Source: Calliopsis andreniformis (Eukaryota; Arthropoda; Insecta; Hymenoptera; Andrenidae). From it: 64,000 nucleotides of DNA. This document shows positions 25,790 through 39,112 of the stretch, one piece after another. Location: the NCBI RefSeq assembly GCF_051401765.1, contig NW_027480545.1:1353626-1417625 (forward strand), given 5' to 3'. Both the position numbers and the translations under genes were made by a program. The notes beneath the pieces were generated by a model that saw only the letters and a program-made list of their open reading frames with translations, ran no database searches and had not been told where the DNA came from. Position 1 is the first letter of the stretch. The number at the start of each line of letters is the position of its first letter.

Positions 25790-26709
25790 TCAATCCTCAA
25801 TCCTCAATCTTCAATCCTCATTACTCAATCTTCAATCCTCAGTCCTCAAACCTCAATTCTGAATCCTCAAACCTGAATCCTCAATCTTCAATCCAGAATC
25901 CCCAATCCTCAATCTTCAATCCTCAATCCTCAATCCTCAATCCTCAATCCTCAATCTTCAATCCTCATTACTCAATCTTCAATCCTCAATCCTCAATCCT
26001 CAATCTTCAATCCTCAATCCTCAATGCTCAATCCTCAATCTTCAATCGTCAATAACCAATCCTCAATCTTCAATCCTCAATCCTCAATCCTCAATTCTCG
26101 ATCCTCAATCCTCAACCCTCAATCGTCAATTCTCAATCCTCAATCATCAGTCCTCAGTACTCAATCCTCAATCTTCCTTCCTCAATCCTCAATCCTCAAT
26201 CCTCAATCCTCATTCTTCAATCCTCAATACCCAATCCTCAATCATCAGTCATCAATCCTCAATCCTCAATTCTCAATCCTCAGTCCTCGATCCTCGGACC
26301 TCAAACACCAATACTCAACCCTCAGTCCTCGCCCTCAATCCACAACCCTCAATCCTCATTCGTCAGTCCTCAAACCTCAATAATCAACCCTCAGCCCTCA
26401 TCCTCAGTCCTCAATCCTCAATCCTCAATCCTCAATCCTCAATCCTCAATATTCAATCCTCAATCCTTAATCCTCAATCATCAGTCTTCAATCCTCAATA
26501 CTCAATCTTCAATCCTCAATTCTCAATCCTCAATCCTCAATCCTCATTCTTCAATCCTCAATAACCAATCCTCAATCTTCAATCCTCAATCCTTATTCTT
26601 CAATCCTCAATACCCAATCCTCAATCTTCAATCCTCAATCCTCAATCCTCAATTCTCAATCCTCAATTCTCGATCCTCAGACCTCAAACATCAATACTCA
26701 ACCCTCAGA
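25790..26709 (+). repeat. Third copy of the 21,545-22,464 segment (offset 4,245)
   Basis: Shares CAATCGTCAATAACC, AATCTTCCTTCC, CTCGGACC, AAACACCAATAC and CAATCCTTATTC in the same order. It departs at CAGACCTCGTCC where the partner has CAGTCCTCGCCC. Confidence 0.85.
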
Positions 26710-27014
26710 CCTCGTCCTCAATCCACAACCCTCAATCCTCAATCCTCAATCTTCAATCATCAATATACAATCTTCAGTCCTCAATCCTCAATACTCAATC
26801 CTCAATCCTCAATCCTCAATGTTCTATCCGCGATACCCAGTCCTCAATCCTCAATCCTCAATCCTCAATCCTCAATCCTCAATCCTCAATCCTCAATCCT
26901 CAATCCTCAACCCTAATCCTCAATCCTCAATCTTCAATCCTCAATACTCAATCTTCAATCCTCAATCCTCAGTCCTCAAACCTCAATTCTGAATCCTCAA
27001 CCCTGAATTCTCAA

Positions 27015-27171
27015 TCTACGGCCCTCAGTCCTCAACAATCAGTTGTCTATCCTCAATCCTCAAAGGAATATCCTCAATTCACAGTTTTCAATACTCAATA
27101 CTCAATCTGTAATCTTCAAACCTCTATCCACAAACATCAATTCTCATCACTCAACCGTCAACACTCAGTCC
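27015..27171 (+). repeat. Element A, copy 22 (A1, AAAGG variant)
   Basis: TCTACGGCCC head, TTGTCTATCC, AAAGGAATATCC, and CTGTAATC for CTGCAATC. It belongs with copies 2 and 30. Confidence 0.92.
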
Positions 27172-27844
27172 TCAATATTCAATTCTCAATCCTCAATCCT
27201 CAATCCCCAATCGTCAATCTTCAATCCTCAATACGCAATCATCAATCCTCAATTCTCAATCCTGAATCCTCAATCCTCAGACCTCAAACAGCAATACTCA
27301 ACCCTCGGTCCTCGTCCTCAATCCACAACCATCAATACTCAATCCTCAAGCTTCAATCATCAATATTCAATCTTCAGTCCGCAATCCTCAATGCTCAACC
27401 CTCAATCCTCAATCCTCAATGTACAATCCGCAATACCCAATCCTCAGTCTTGAATCCCCAATCCTCAATCCTCAATCATCAATCCTCAATCCTCAATCCT
27501 CAATCCTCAATCCTCAATCCCCAATCCTCAATCGTCGTGCTTCAATCCTCAATACTCAATCTTCAATCCTCAATCCTCAATCCTCAATCCTCATTCCTCA
27601 ATCCTCATTCTTCAATCCTCAATACCCAATCCTCAATCTTCAATCCTCAATCCTCAATCCTAAACTCTCAAGCCACAATCCTCAGTCCTCAGTCCTCAAA
27701 CCTCGATTCTCAAACTTCAGACCTCATCCTCAATCCTCAGTCCTCAATCCTCAATCCTCAATCCACAATTCTCAATCCTCAACCCTCAATCCTCAATCCT
27801 CAGTCCTCAAACATCAATCCTGAATCCTCTATCCTGAATCCTCA

Positions 27845-28001
27845 ACCTTCAGCCAGAGTCCTCAGCGATCAGTTGTCAATCCACAATCCTCAACAGAATA
27901 TCCTCAATCCACAGTTTTCAATACTCAATACTCAATCTGCAATCTTCAAACCTCTATCCACAAACATCAATTCTCATCACTCGACCCTCAACACTCAGTC
28001 C
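27845..28001 (+). repeat. Element A, copy 23 (A2)
   Basis: A2 with CAACAGAATATCC and a CTCGACCC tail. It is followed by ATGCTC rather than the usual ATGTTC. Confidence 0.92.
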
Positions 28002-30441
28002 TCAATGCTCAATCCTCAATCCTCAATCCTCAATCCTCAATCCTCAATCCTCAATCCTCAATCCTCAATCCTCAATCCTCAATCGTCATTCTTCAATCCT
28101 CAATACCCAATCCTCAATTTTCAATCCTCAATACTCAATCTTCAGTCCTCAATCCTCAGTCCTCAAACCTCAATTCTGAATCCTCAAACCTGAATCCTCA
28201 ATCTTCAATCCAGAATCCCCAATCCTCAATCTTCAATCCTCAATCCTCAATCCTCAATCCTCAATCCTCAATCTTCAATCCTCATTACTCAATCTTCAAT
28301 CCTCAATCCTCAATCCTCAATCCTCAATCCTCAATCCTCAATGCTCAATCCTCAATCTTCAATCGTCAATAACCAATCCTCAATCTTCAATCCTCAATCC
28401 TCAATCCTCATTCTCGATCCTCAATCCTCAACCCTCAATCGTCAATTCTCAATCCTCAATCATCAGTCCTCAGTACTCAATCCTCAATCTTCCTTCCTCA
28501 ATCCCCAATCCTCAATCCTCAATCCTCATTCCTCAATCCTCAATACCCAATCCTCAATCATCAGTCATCAATCCTCAATCCTCAATTCTCAATCCTCAAT
28601 CCTCGATCCTCGGACCTCAAACATCAATACTCAACCCTCAGTCCTCGCCCTCAATCCACAACCCTCAATCCTCAGTCGTCAGTCCTCAAACCTCAATCCT
28701 CAACCCTCAGCCCTCATCCTCAGTCCTCAATCCTCAATCCTCAATCCTCAATCCTCAATCCTCAATATTCAATCCTCAATCCTCAATCCTCAATCATCAG
28801 TCTTCAATCCTCAATACTCAATCTTCAATCGTCAATGCTCAATCCTCAATCCTCAGTCCTCAATCTTCAATACTCAATAACCAATCCTCAGTCTTCAATC
28901 CTCAATCCTCAATCCTCAATTCTCGATCCTCAATCCTCAACCCTCAATCGTCAATTCTCAATCCTCAATCCTCAGTCCGCAGTCCTCAATCCTCAATCTT
29001 CCTTCTTCAATCCTCAATCCTCAATGCTCAGTCGTCATTCTTCAATCCTCAATACCCAATCCTCAATCATCAGTCATCAATCCTCAATCCTCGATCCTCG
29101 GACCTCAAACATCAATACTCAACCCTCAGTCCTCGCCCTCAATCCACAACCCGCAATCCTCAATCCTCAATCTTCAATCATCAATATACAATCTTCAGTC
29201 CTTAATCCTCAATACTCAATCCTCAATCCTCAATCCTCAATGTACAATCCTCAATACTCAAACCTCAATCCTCAATCCTCAATGTTCAATCCGCGATACC
29301 CAATCCTCAATGTTCAATCCTCATTCCTCAATCCTCAGTCCCCAAACCTCAATCCTCAACCTTCAATCCTCAATACTCAATCTTCAATCCTCAATCCTCA
29401 ATCCTCAATCCTCAGTCCTCATTCTTCAATCCTCAATCCTCAATGCTCAATCCTCAATATTCAATCGTCAATAACCAATCCTCAATCTTCAATCCTCAAT
29501 CCTCAATCCTCAATCCTCAATTCTCGATCCTCAATCCTTAACCCTCAATCGTCAATTCTCAATCCTCAATCCTCAATTCTCGATCCTCAATCCTCAACCC
29601 TCAATCGTCAATTCTCAATCCTCAATGATCAATCTCCAATCCTAGATCCTCAATCTCCAATTCTCAATCCTTAATCCTCAATCTTCAATCCTCAATCCCC
29701 AGTCCTCAATCTCCAATCCTCAATGCTCAATCCTCAATCCTCAATCCTCAGTCCTCAATCCTCAATCCTCAATCCTCAAACCTCAATCCTCAACCGTCAG
29801 TCCTCGTCCTCAATCCTCAACCCTCAATCCTCAATCCTCAATCTTCAATCGTCAATAATGAATACTCAATCCTCAATCGTCAATCCTCAATCCCCAATCC
29901 CCAGTCTTCAATCCTCAATCCTCAATCCTCAATCCTCAATCCTCAATCTTCAATCCTCAATACTCAATCTTCAATCCTCAATCCTCAATCCTCAATCCAC
30001 AATCATCAATCCTCAATCCTCAATCCTCAATCCACAATACTCAGACTTCAATCCTCAATCCTCAATCCTCAATCCTCGATCCTCATTCTTCAATCCTCAA
30101 CACCCAATCCTCAATCTTCAATCCCCAATCCTCAATCCTCAACTCTAAATCCTCAATCCTCAATCCTCAGACCTCAAACAGCAATACTCAACCCTCAGTC
30201 CTCGTCCTCAAACCACAACCATCAATACTCAATCCTCAATCTTCAATCAACAATATTCAATCTTCAGTCCTCAATCCTCAATCCTCAATCCTCAATCCTC
30301 AATCCTCAATGTTCAATCCGCATTACCCAATCCTCAATCTTCAATCCTCAATCCTCAATCCTCAATCCTCAATCCTCAATACTCAATCCTCAATCCTCAG
30401 TCCTCAAACCTCAAACCTGAATCCTGAATCCTGAATCTTCA

Positions 30442-30599
30442 ACCTTCAGACCTCAGTCTTCAACAATCAGTTGTCAATTCTCAATCCTCAATAGAATATC
30501 ATCAATTCACAGTTTTCAATACTCAATACTCAATCTGCAACCTTCAAATCTCTATCCACAAACATCAATTCTCATCACTCAACCCTCAACACTCAGTCC
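30442..30599 (+). repeat. Element A, copy 24 (A3)
   Basis: Same sequence as copy 20, at +6,178 bp. Confidence 0.92.
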
Positions 30600-31063
30600 C
30601 CAATCCTCAATCTTCAATCCTCAATCCTCAATCCTCAATCCTCAACCCCCAAACTTCAATCCTCGATACCCAACCTTCAATCCTCAATCCTCAATCCTCA
30701 GTCCTCAATCCTCAATCCTCATTCCTCAATCCTCAATACCGAATCATCAATCTTCAATCCTCAATCCTCAATCCACAATTCTCAATCCTGAATCCTCAAT
30801 CCTCATACTTCAAACATCAATACTCAACCCTCAGTTCTCGTCCTCAATCCACAACCCTCAATCCTCAATCCTCAATCTTCAATCATCAATATTCAATCTT
30901 CAATCCTCAATCCTCAATCCTCTATCCTCATCCCTCAATCCTCAATATCGAATCCTCAATCTTCAATCCTCAATCCTCAATCCACAATTCTCAATCCTCA
31001 ACCCTCAATCCTCAATCCTCAGTCCTCAAACATCAATCCTGAATCCTCAATCCTGAATCCTCA

Positions 31064-31220
31064 ACCTTCAGCCAGAGTCCTCAGCGATCAGTTGTCAATC
31101 CACAATCCTCAATAGAATATCCTCAATCCACAGTTTTCAATACTCAATACTCAATCTGCAATCTTCAAACCTCTATCCACAAACATCACTTCTCATCACT
31201 CGACCCTCAACACTCAGTCC
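31064..31220 (+). repeat. Element A, copy 25 (A2)
   Basis: Same alleles as copy 21 (ACATCACTTCTC, CTCGACCC), at +6,178 bp. Confidence 0.92.
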
Positions 31221-31560
31221 TCAATGTTCAATCCTCAATCCTCAATCCTCAATCCTCAATCCTCAATCCTCAATCCTCAATACTCAATCCTCAATCCTCA
31301 ATCCTCAATCGTCATTCTTCAATCCTCAATACCCAATCCTCAATTTTCAATCCTCAATACTCAATCTTCAATCCTCAATCCTCAGTCCTCAAACCTCAAT
31401 TCTGAATCCACAAACCTGAATCCTCAATCTTCAATCCAGAATCCCCAATCCTCAATCTTCAATCCCCAATCCTCAATCCTCAATCCTCAATCCTCAATCT
31501 TCAATCCTCATTACTCAATCTTCAATCCTCAATCCTCAATCCTCAATTCTCAGTCCTCAA

Positions 31561-31952
31561 TCCTCAATCTTCAATCATCAATATTCAATCTTCAATCCTC
31601 AATCCTCAATCCTCTATCCTCATCCCTCAATCCTCAATATCGAATCCTCAATCTTCAATCCTCAATCCTCAATCCACAATTCTCAATCCTCAACCCTCAA
31701 TCCTCAATCCTCAGTCCTCAAACATCAATCCTGAATCCTCAATCCTGAATCCTCAACCTTCAGCCAGAGTCCTCAGCGATCAGTTGTCAATCCACAATCC
31801 TCAATAGAATATCCTCGATCCACAGTTTTCAATACTCAATACTCAATCTGCAATCTTCAAACCTCTATCCACAAACATCACTTCTCATCACTCGACCCTC
31901 AACACTCAGTCCTCAATGTTCAATCCTCAATCCTCAATCCTCAATCCTCAAT
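31561..31952 (+). repeat. Local re-duplication of 30,869-31,260 (offset 692)
   Basis: Begins exactly where the 6,178-bp match stops, at TCAATCTTCAATCATC, and reproduces about 390 bp upstream including element A copy 25. One visible change is CCTCGATCCAC at about 31,817. Confidence 0.82.
31756..31912 (+). repeat. Element A, copy 26 (A2)
   Basis: Duplicate of copy 25 at +692 bp, differing by CCTCGATCCAC in the body. Confidence 0.92.
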
Positions 31953-32104
31953 CCTCAATACTCAATCCTCAATGTTCAATCCGCAATACCCAATCCTCAA
32001 TCTTCAATCCTCAATCCTCAATCCTCAATCCTCAATCATAAATCCTCAATCCTCAATCCTCAGTCCTCAAACCTCAAACCTGAATCCTCAATCCTGAATC
32101 CTCA

Positions 32105-32141
32105 ACCTTCAGACCTCAGTCTTCGACAATCAGTTGTCAAT
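32105..32141 (+). repeat. Element A, copy 27 (A3t, head only)
   Basis: GACAATCAGTTGTC core, followed by AATAGTCAATCTCC and CCTAAAACC. This corresponds to copies 18 and 19, with CCTAAAACC for their CCTAGAACC. Confidence 0.9.
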
Positions 32142-33683
32142 TCTCAATCCTCAATCCTCAATCCTCAATATTCAATCCTCAATAGTCAATCTCCAATCCT
32201 AAAACCTCAATCACCAATTCTCAATCCTTAATTCTCAATCTTCAATCCTCAATCCCCAGTCCTCAATCCTCAGTCCCCAATGCTCAATCTTCAATCCTCA
32301 ATACTCAATATCCAATCCTCCATCCTCAATTCTCAATCCTCAATCCTCAATCCTCGATCCTCAATCCTCAATCCTCAATACTCAGTCTTCAATCCTCAAT
32401 CCTCAATCCTCAATCTTCAATCCTCAATCCTCAATCCTCAAGCCTCAATCTTCAATCCTCAAACCTCAATCCTCAATACACGATACTCAATCGTCAATCC
32501 TCATTCCCCAATCCTCAATCTTCAATCCTCAATCCTCAATCCTCAATCCTCAATCTTGAATCCTCAATACTCAATCTTCAATCCTCAATCCTCAATCCTC
32601 AATCCTCAATCCTCAATCCTCAACCCTCAATCCTCAATCCTCAATACTCAGTCTTCAATCCTCAATCCTCAATCCTCAATCCTCGATCCTCATTCTTCAA
32701 TCCTCAATACCCAATCCTCAATCTTCAATCCTCAATCCCCAGTCCTCAATCTTCAATCCTCAATCGTCAATCCTCAGTCCTCAATCCTCAATCCACATTC
32801 CTCGTCCCTCAAACCTCAATCCTCAACCCTCAGTCCTCACCCTCAATTCTCAATTCTCAAACCTCAATCCTCAATCCACAATCTTCAATCCTCAATGATC
32901 AATCTCCAATCCTAGATCCTCAATCTCCAATTCTCAATCCTTAATCCTCAATCTTCAATCCTCAATCCCCAGTCCTCAATCTCCAGTCCTCAATGCTCAA
33001 TCCTCAATCCTCAATCCTCAGTCCTCAATCCTCAATCCTCAATCCTCAAACCTCAATCCTCAACCGTCAGTCCTCGTCCTCAATCCTCAACCCTCAATCC
33101 TCAATCCTCAATCTTCAATCGTCAATAATGAATACTCAATCCTCAATCGTCAATCCTCAATCCCCAATCCCCAATCTTCAATCCTCAATCCTCAATCCTC
33201 AATCCTCAATCCTCAATCTTCAATCCTCAATACTCAATCTTCAATCCTCAATCCTCAATCCTCAATCCACAATCATCAATCCTCAATCCTCAATCCTCAA
33301 TCCACAATACTCAGACTTCAATCCTCAATCCTCAATCCTCAATCCTCGATCCTCATTCTTCAATCCTCAACACCCAATCCTCAATCTTCAATCCTCAATC
33401 CTCAATCCTCAACTCTAAATCCTCAATCCTCAATCCTCAGACCTCAAACAGCAATACTCAACCCTCAGTCCTCGTCCTCAAACCACAACCATCAATACTC
33501 AATTCTCAATCTTCAATCAACAATATTCAATCTTCAGTCCTCAATCCTCAATCCTCAATCCTCAATCCTCAATCCTCAATGTTCAATCCGCAATACCCAA
33601 TCCTCAATCTTCAATCCTCAATCCTCAATCCTCAATCCTCAGTCCTCAAACCTCAAACCTGAATCCTGAATCCTGAATCTTCA

Positions 33684-33841
33684 ACCTTCAGACCTCAGTC
33701 TTCAACAATCAGTTGTCAATTCTCAATCCTCAATAGAATATCATCAATTCACAGTTTTCAATACTCAATACTCAATCTGCAACCTTCAAATATCTATCCA
33801 CAAACATCAATTCTCATCACTCAACCCTCAACACTCAGTCC
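33684..33841 (+). repeat. Element A, copy 28 (A3)
   Basis: As copies 20 and 24, with CAAATATCTATCC for CAAATCTCTATCC. Confidence 0.92.
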
Positions 33842-34305
33842 CCAATCCTCAATCTTCAATCCTCAATCCTCAATCCTCAATCCTCAACCCCCAATCTTCA
33901 ATCCTCGATACTCAACCTTCAATCCTCAATCCTCAATCCTCAGTCCTCAGTCCTCAATCCTCATTCCTCAATCCTCAATACCGAATCCTCAATCTTCAAT
34001 CCTCAATCCTCAATCCACAATTCTCAATCCTGAATCCTCAATCCTCATACTTCAAACATCAATACTCAACCCTCAGTCCTCGTCCTCAATCCACAACCCT
34101 CAATCCTCAATCCTCAATCTTCAATCTTCAATATTCAATCTTCAATCCTCAATCCTCAATCCTCTATCCTCATCCCTCAATCCTCAATATCGAATCCTCA
34201 ATCTTCAATCCTCAATCCTCAATCCACAATTCTCAATCCTCAACCCTCAATCCTCAATCCTCAGTCCTCAAACATCAATCCTCAATCCTCAATCCTGAAT
34301 CCTCA

Positions 34306-34462
34306 ACCTTCAGCCAGAGTCCTCAGCGATCAGTTGTCAATCCACAATCCTCAATAGAATATCCTCAATCCACAGTTTTCAATACTCAATACTCAATCTG
34401 CAATCTTCCAACCTCTATCCACAAACATCAATTCTCATCACTCGACCCTCAACACTCAGTCC
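34306..34462 (+). repeat. Element A, copy 29 (A2)
   Basis: CTCGACCC tail group, with CTTCCAACCTC and ACATCAATTCTC, so it differs from copies 21 and 25 at the ACATCACTTC position. Confidence 0.92.
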
Positions 34463-35010
34463 TCAATGTTCAATCCTCAATCCTCAATCCTCAATCCTCA
34501 ATCCTCAATCCTCAATCCTCAATACTCAATCCTCAATCCTCAATCCTCAATCGTCATTCTTCAATCCTCAATACTCAGTCTTCAATACTCAATCCTCAAT
34601 CCTCAATCCTCAATCCTCATTCTTCAATCCTCAATACCCAATCCTCAATCTTCAATCCTCAATCCTCAATCCTCAATTCTCAATCCTCAATCCTCGATCC
34701 TCAGACCTCAGACATCAATACTCAACCCTCAGACCTCGTCCTCAATCCACAACCCTCAATCCTCGATCCTCAATCTTCAATCATCAATATACAATCTTCA
34801 GTCCTCAATCCTCAATACTCAATCCTCAATCCTCAATCCTCAATGTTCTATCCGCGATACCCAATCCTCAATCCTCAATCCTCAATCCTCAATCCTCAAT
34901 CCTCAATCCTAATCCTCAATCCTCAATCTTCAATCCTCAATACTCAATCTTCAATCCTCAATCCTCAGTCCTCAAACCTCAATTCTGAATCCTCAACACT
35001 GAATTCTCAA

Positions 35011-35120
35011 TCTACGGCCCTCAGTCCTCAACAATCAGTTGTCTATCCTCAATCCTCAAAGGAATATCCTCAATTCACAGTTTTCAATACTCAATACTCA
35101 ATCTGCAATCTTCAAACCTC
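35011..35120 (+). repeat. Element A, copy 30 (A1 head joined to the A2t break); domain boundary
   Basis: The head and body are A1 with the AAAGGAATATCC allele of the left domain. After CTTCAAACCTC it continues as AATGCTC, the break found otherwise only in truncated A2 copies of the right domain. It sits exactly where the landmark set of the array changes, so it looks like the recombination joint between two array domains. Confidence 0.9.
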
Positions 35121-36425
35121 AATGCTCAATCCTCAATCCTCAATCCACAATCATCAATCCTCAATACTCAATCCTCAATCCTGAATCCTCAATCTTCAAT
35201 CCTCATTACTCAAACCTCAATCCTTCATCCTCAATATTCAATCCTCAATCCACAATCCTCAATCCTCAACCCTCAATCCTCAATCCTCAATCCTCAATCC
35301 TCAATCCTCAATCCTCAATCCCCAATCCTCAATCGTCGGGCTTCAATCCTCAATACTCAATCTTCAATCCTCAATCCTCAATCCTCATTCCTCAATCCTC
35401 AATCCTCAATCCTCAATTCTCAACCCTCAATCCTCAATCCTCAATCCTCAATCCACAATACTCAGTCTTCAATCCTCAATTCTCAACCCTCGATCCTCAG
35501 TCCTCAGTCCTCAAACCTCAATACTCAAACCTCAGCCCACATCCTCAATCCTCAATCCTCGTTCCTCAATCCTCAATCCTCAATCCTCAATACTCAATCT
35601 TCAATCCTCAATCCTCAATCCTCAATCCTCAATCCTCAATCCTCAATCATCAATCCGCAATCTTCAATCCTCAATCCTCAAACCTCAATCCTCAATCCTC
35701 AATACTCAATCCTCAATCTTCAATCCTCAAGACACAATCTTCAATCCTCAATCCTCAATCCTCAATCATCAATCCTCAATACTCAATCCTCAATCCTGAA
35801 TCCTCAATCTTCAATCCTCAGTACTCAAACCTCAATCCTTCATCCTCAATATTCAATCCTCAATCCACAATCCTCAATCCTCAACCCTCAATCCTCAATC
35901 CTCAATCCTCAATCCTCAATCCTCAATCCTCAATCCCCAATCCTCAATCGTCGGGCTTCAATCCTCAATACTCAATCTTCAATCCTCAATCCTCAATCCT
36001 CATTCCTCAATCCTCAATCCTCAATCCTCAATTCTCAACCCTCAATCCTCAGTCCTCAGTCCTCAAACCTCAATCCTCAAACCTCAGCCCTCATACTCAA
36101 TCCTCAATCCTCAATCCGCAATCCTTAATTTTCAATCCTCAATACTCAATCTTCAATCCTCAATCCTCAGTCCTCAAACCTCAATTATGAATCCTCAATT
36201 CTGCATCCTCAATCTTCAGCCCTCAGTCCTCAACAATCAGTTGTCAATCCTCAATCCCCAATAGAATATCCTCAATTCACAGTTTTCAATACTCAATACT
36301 CAATCTGCCACCTTCAAATCTCTATCCACAATCAACAATTCTCATCACTCAACTCAGAACGCTCAGTCCTCAATGTTCAATCCTCAATCCTCAATTCTCA
36401 ATCTTCAATCCTCAATACTGAATCT
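35120..36425 (+). repeat. Start of the right-domain array, with a local duplication
   Basis: The first CGTCGGGC landmark is near 35,334; it recurs near 35,950. About 35,170-35,420 and 35,770-36,030 share TTCATCCTCAATATTC, CGTCGGGC and CCTCATTCCTC in order, an internal direct duplication. CTCAAGACACAATC landmarks also begin here. Confidence 0.78.
36213..36369 (+). repeat. Element A, copy 31 (A1b)
   Basis: CTTCAGCCC head, TCCCCAATAGAATATCC, then the A1b tail: CTGCCACCTTC, ACAATCAACAATT and CTCAGAACGCTCAG. It is preceded by ATTATGAATCC and ATTCTGCATCC. Confidence 0.92.
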
Positions 36426-36569
36426 TCAATCCTCAATCCTCAATCCTCAATCCTCAATCCTCAATCCTCAATCCTCAATCCTCAATCTTCAATCCTGGAT
36501 ACTCAATCTTCAATCTTCAATCCTCAGTCCTCAAACCTCAATTCTGAATCCTCAATCCTGAATTCTCTA

Positions 36570-36726
36570 TCTACGGCCCTCAGTCCTCAACAATCAGTTG
36601 TCAATCCTCAATCCTCAATAGAATATCCTCAATTCACAGTTTTCAATACTCAATACTCAATCTGCAATCTTCAAACCTCTATCCACAAACATCAATTCTC
36701 ATCACTCAACCGTCAACACTCAGTCC
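36570..36726 (+). repeat. Element A, copy 32 (A1)
   Basis: Preceded by CTCTATCTACGG, a variant shared only with copy 38. Tail CAACCGTCAACAC. Confidence 0.92.
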
Positions 36727-38222
36727 CCAATCCTCAATCCTCAATTCTCAATCCTCAATCCTCAGTCCTCAGTCCTCAAACCTCAATCCTGAACCCTCAG
36801 CCCTCATCGTCAATCCTCAATCCTCAGTCCTCAATCCTCAATCTTCAATCCTCACTACTCAATCTTCAATCCTCAATCCTCAATACTCAATCTTCAATCC
36901 TCAATACTCAATCCTCCATTCTCAATCCTCAATCCTCATTCTTCAATCCTCAATACCCAATCCTCAATCTTCAATCCTCAATCCTCAATCCTCAATTCTC
37001 AATCCTCAATCCTCAATCCTCAGTTCTCAGACCTCAAACCTCAATCCTCAAGCCTCAGCCCTCATCCTCAATACTCAATCCTCAATCTTCAATCCTCAAT
37101 CCTCAATACTCAATACTCAATCTTCAATCCTCAATCCTCAGTCCTCAAACCTCAATTCTGAATCCTCAATCCTGAATCCTCAATCTTCAATCCTCAATCC
37201 CCAATCCTCGATCTTCAATCCTCAATCCTCAATCCTCAATGCTCAATCCTCAATCTTCAATCCTCTATACTCAATCTTCAATCCTCAATTCTCAATCCTC
37301 AATCCTCAATCCTCAATCCTCAATCCTCAATCCTCAATCCTCAATACTCAATCTGCAATCCTCAATCCTCAATCATCAATCCTCAATCCTCCTTCCTCAA
37401 TCCTCAATACCGAATCCTAAATCTTCAATCCTCAATCCTCAATCCACAATTCTCAATCCTGAATCCTCAATCCTCATACTTCAACATCAATACTCAGCCC
37501 TCAGTCCTCGTCCTCAATCCACAACCCTCAATCCTCAATCCTCAATCCTCAATCCTCAATCCTCAATCCTCAATCCTCAATCCTCTATCCTCAATCCACA
37601 ATCCTCAATCCTCAATCCTCATTCCTAAGTCCTCAGTCCACAAACCTCAATCCTCAACGCTCAGCCCACATCCTCAATCCTCAATCCTCGTTCCTCAATC
37701 CTCAATCCTCAGTCCTCAATACTCAATCTTCAATTCTCAATCCTCAATCCTCAATCCTCAATCCTCAATCCTCAATCACCAATCCTCAATCTTTTATCCT
37801 CAATCCTCAAACCTCAATCCTCAATCCTCAATCCTCAATCCTCAATCTTCAATCCTCAAGACACAATCTTCAATCCTCAATCCTCAATCCTCAATCCTCA
37901 ATACTCAATCCTCAATCCTCAATCCTCAATCTTCAATCCTCAGTACTCAAACCTCAATCCTTCATCCTCAATATTCAATCCTCAATCCACAATCCTCAAT
38001 CCTCAATCCTCAATCCTCAATCCTCAATCCTCAATCCTCAATCCTCAACCCTCAATCCCCAATCCTCAATCGTCGGGCTTCAATCCTCAATCCTCAATCC
38101 TCTATCCTCATCCCTCAATCCTCAATGTTCAATCCTCAATAACCAACCCTCAATCTTGAATCTTCAATCCTCAATCCTCAGTCCTCAAACATCAATCCTG
38201 AATCCTCAATCCTGAATCCTCA

Positions 38223-38379
38223 ACCTTCAGCCAGAGGCCTCAGCGATCAGTTGTCAATCCACAATCCTTAATAGAATATCCTGAATCCACAGTTTTCAAT
38301 ACTCAATACTCAATCTGCAATCTTCTAACCTCTATCCACAAAAATCAATTCTCATCACTCAACCCTCAACACTCAGTCC
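38223..38379 (+). repeat. Element A, copy 33 (A2)
   Basis: CCAGAGGCC head variant, CTTAATAG, CCTGAATCCAC, CTTCTAACC and CAAAAATC. Most of these recur in copy 39, the partner at +7,468 bp. Confidence 0.92.
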
Positions 38380-38954
38380 TCAATGTTCAATCCACAATCC
38401 TCAATCCTCAATACTCAATCCTCAATCCTCAATCCTCAATCGTCATTCTTCAATCCTCAATACCCAATCCTCAATTTTCAATCCTCAATCCTCAATCCTC
38501 AATCCTCAATCCTCAATCCTCAATCCTCAATCCTCAATCCTCAATCCTCAATCCTCAATCCTCAATCCTCAATCGTCAATCCTCAATCCTCAATCCTCAA
38601 TCCTCAATCCTCAATCCTCAATCCTAAGTCCTCAGTCCACAAACCTCAATCCTCAACGCTCAGCCCACATCCTCAATCCTCAATCCTCGTTCCTCAATCC
38701 TCAATCCTCAATCCTCAATACTCAATCTTCAATCCTCAATCCTCAATCCTCATTCCTCAATCCTCAATCCTCAATCCTCAATTCTCAACCCTCAATCCTC
38801 AGTCCTCAGTCCTCAAACCTCAATCCTCAAACCTCAGCCCTCATACTCAATCCTCAATCCTCAATCCTCAATCCTCAATCCTCAATCCTCAATACTCAAT
38901 CCTCAATCCTCAGTCCTCAAACCTCAAACCTGAATCCTCAATCCTGAATCTTCA

Positions 38955-39112
38955 ACCTTCAGACCTCAGTCTTCAACAATCAGTTGTCAATTCTCAATCC
39001 GCAATAGAATATCATCAATTCACAGTTTTCAATTCTCAATACTCAATCTGCAATCTTCAAATCTCTATCCAGAAACATCAATTCTCATGACTCAACCCAC
39101 AACACTCAGTCC
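38955..39112 (+). repeat. Element A, copy 34 (A3)
   Basis: CCTTCAGACC head, TCCGCAATAG, TCCAGAAAC and CTCATGACTC, with a private CCCACAACAC tail. Confidence 0.92.

Larger units (their letters stand above)
28618..31568 (+). repeat. 2.95-kb duplicated block, copy 2
   Basis: Partner of 22,440-25,390. From about 29,620 it also pairs with 32,890-34,575. Confidence 0.9.
32890..34575 (+). repeat. Third, partial copy of the 2.95-kb block
   Basis: Pairs with about 29,620-31,333 at offset 3,270. The offset changes to 3,242 near 33,640, so exactly 28 bp (four heptamers) were lost relative to the partner. It diverges after CTCAATACTCAGTC at about 34,575. Confidence 0.87.
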
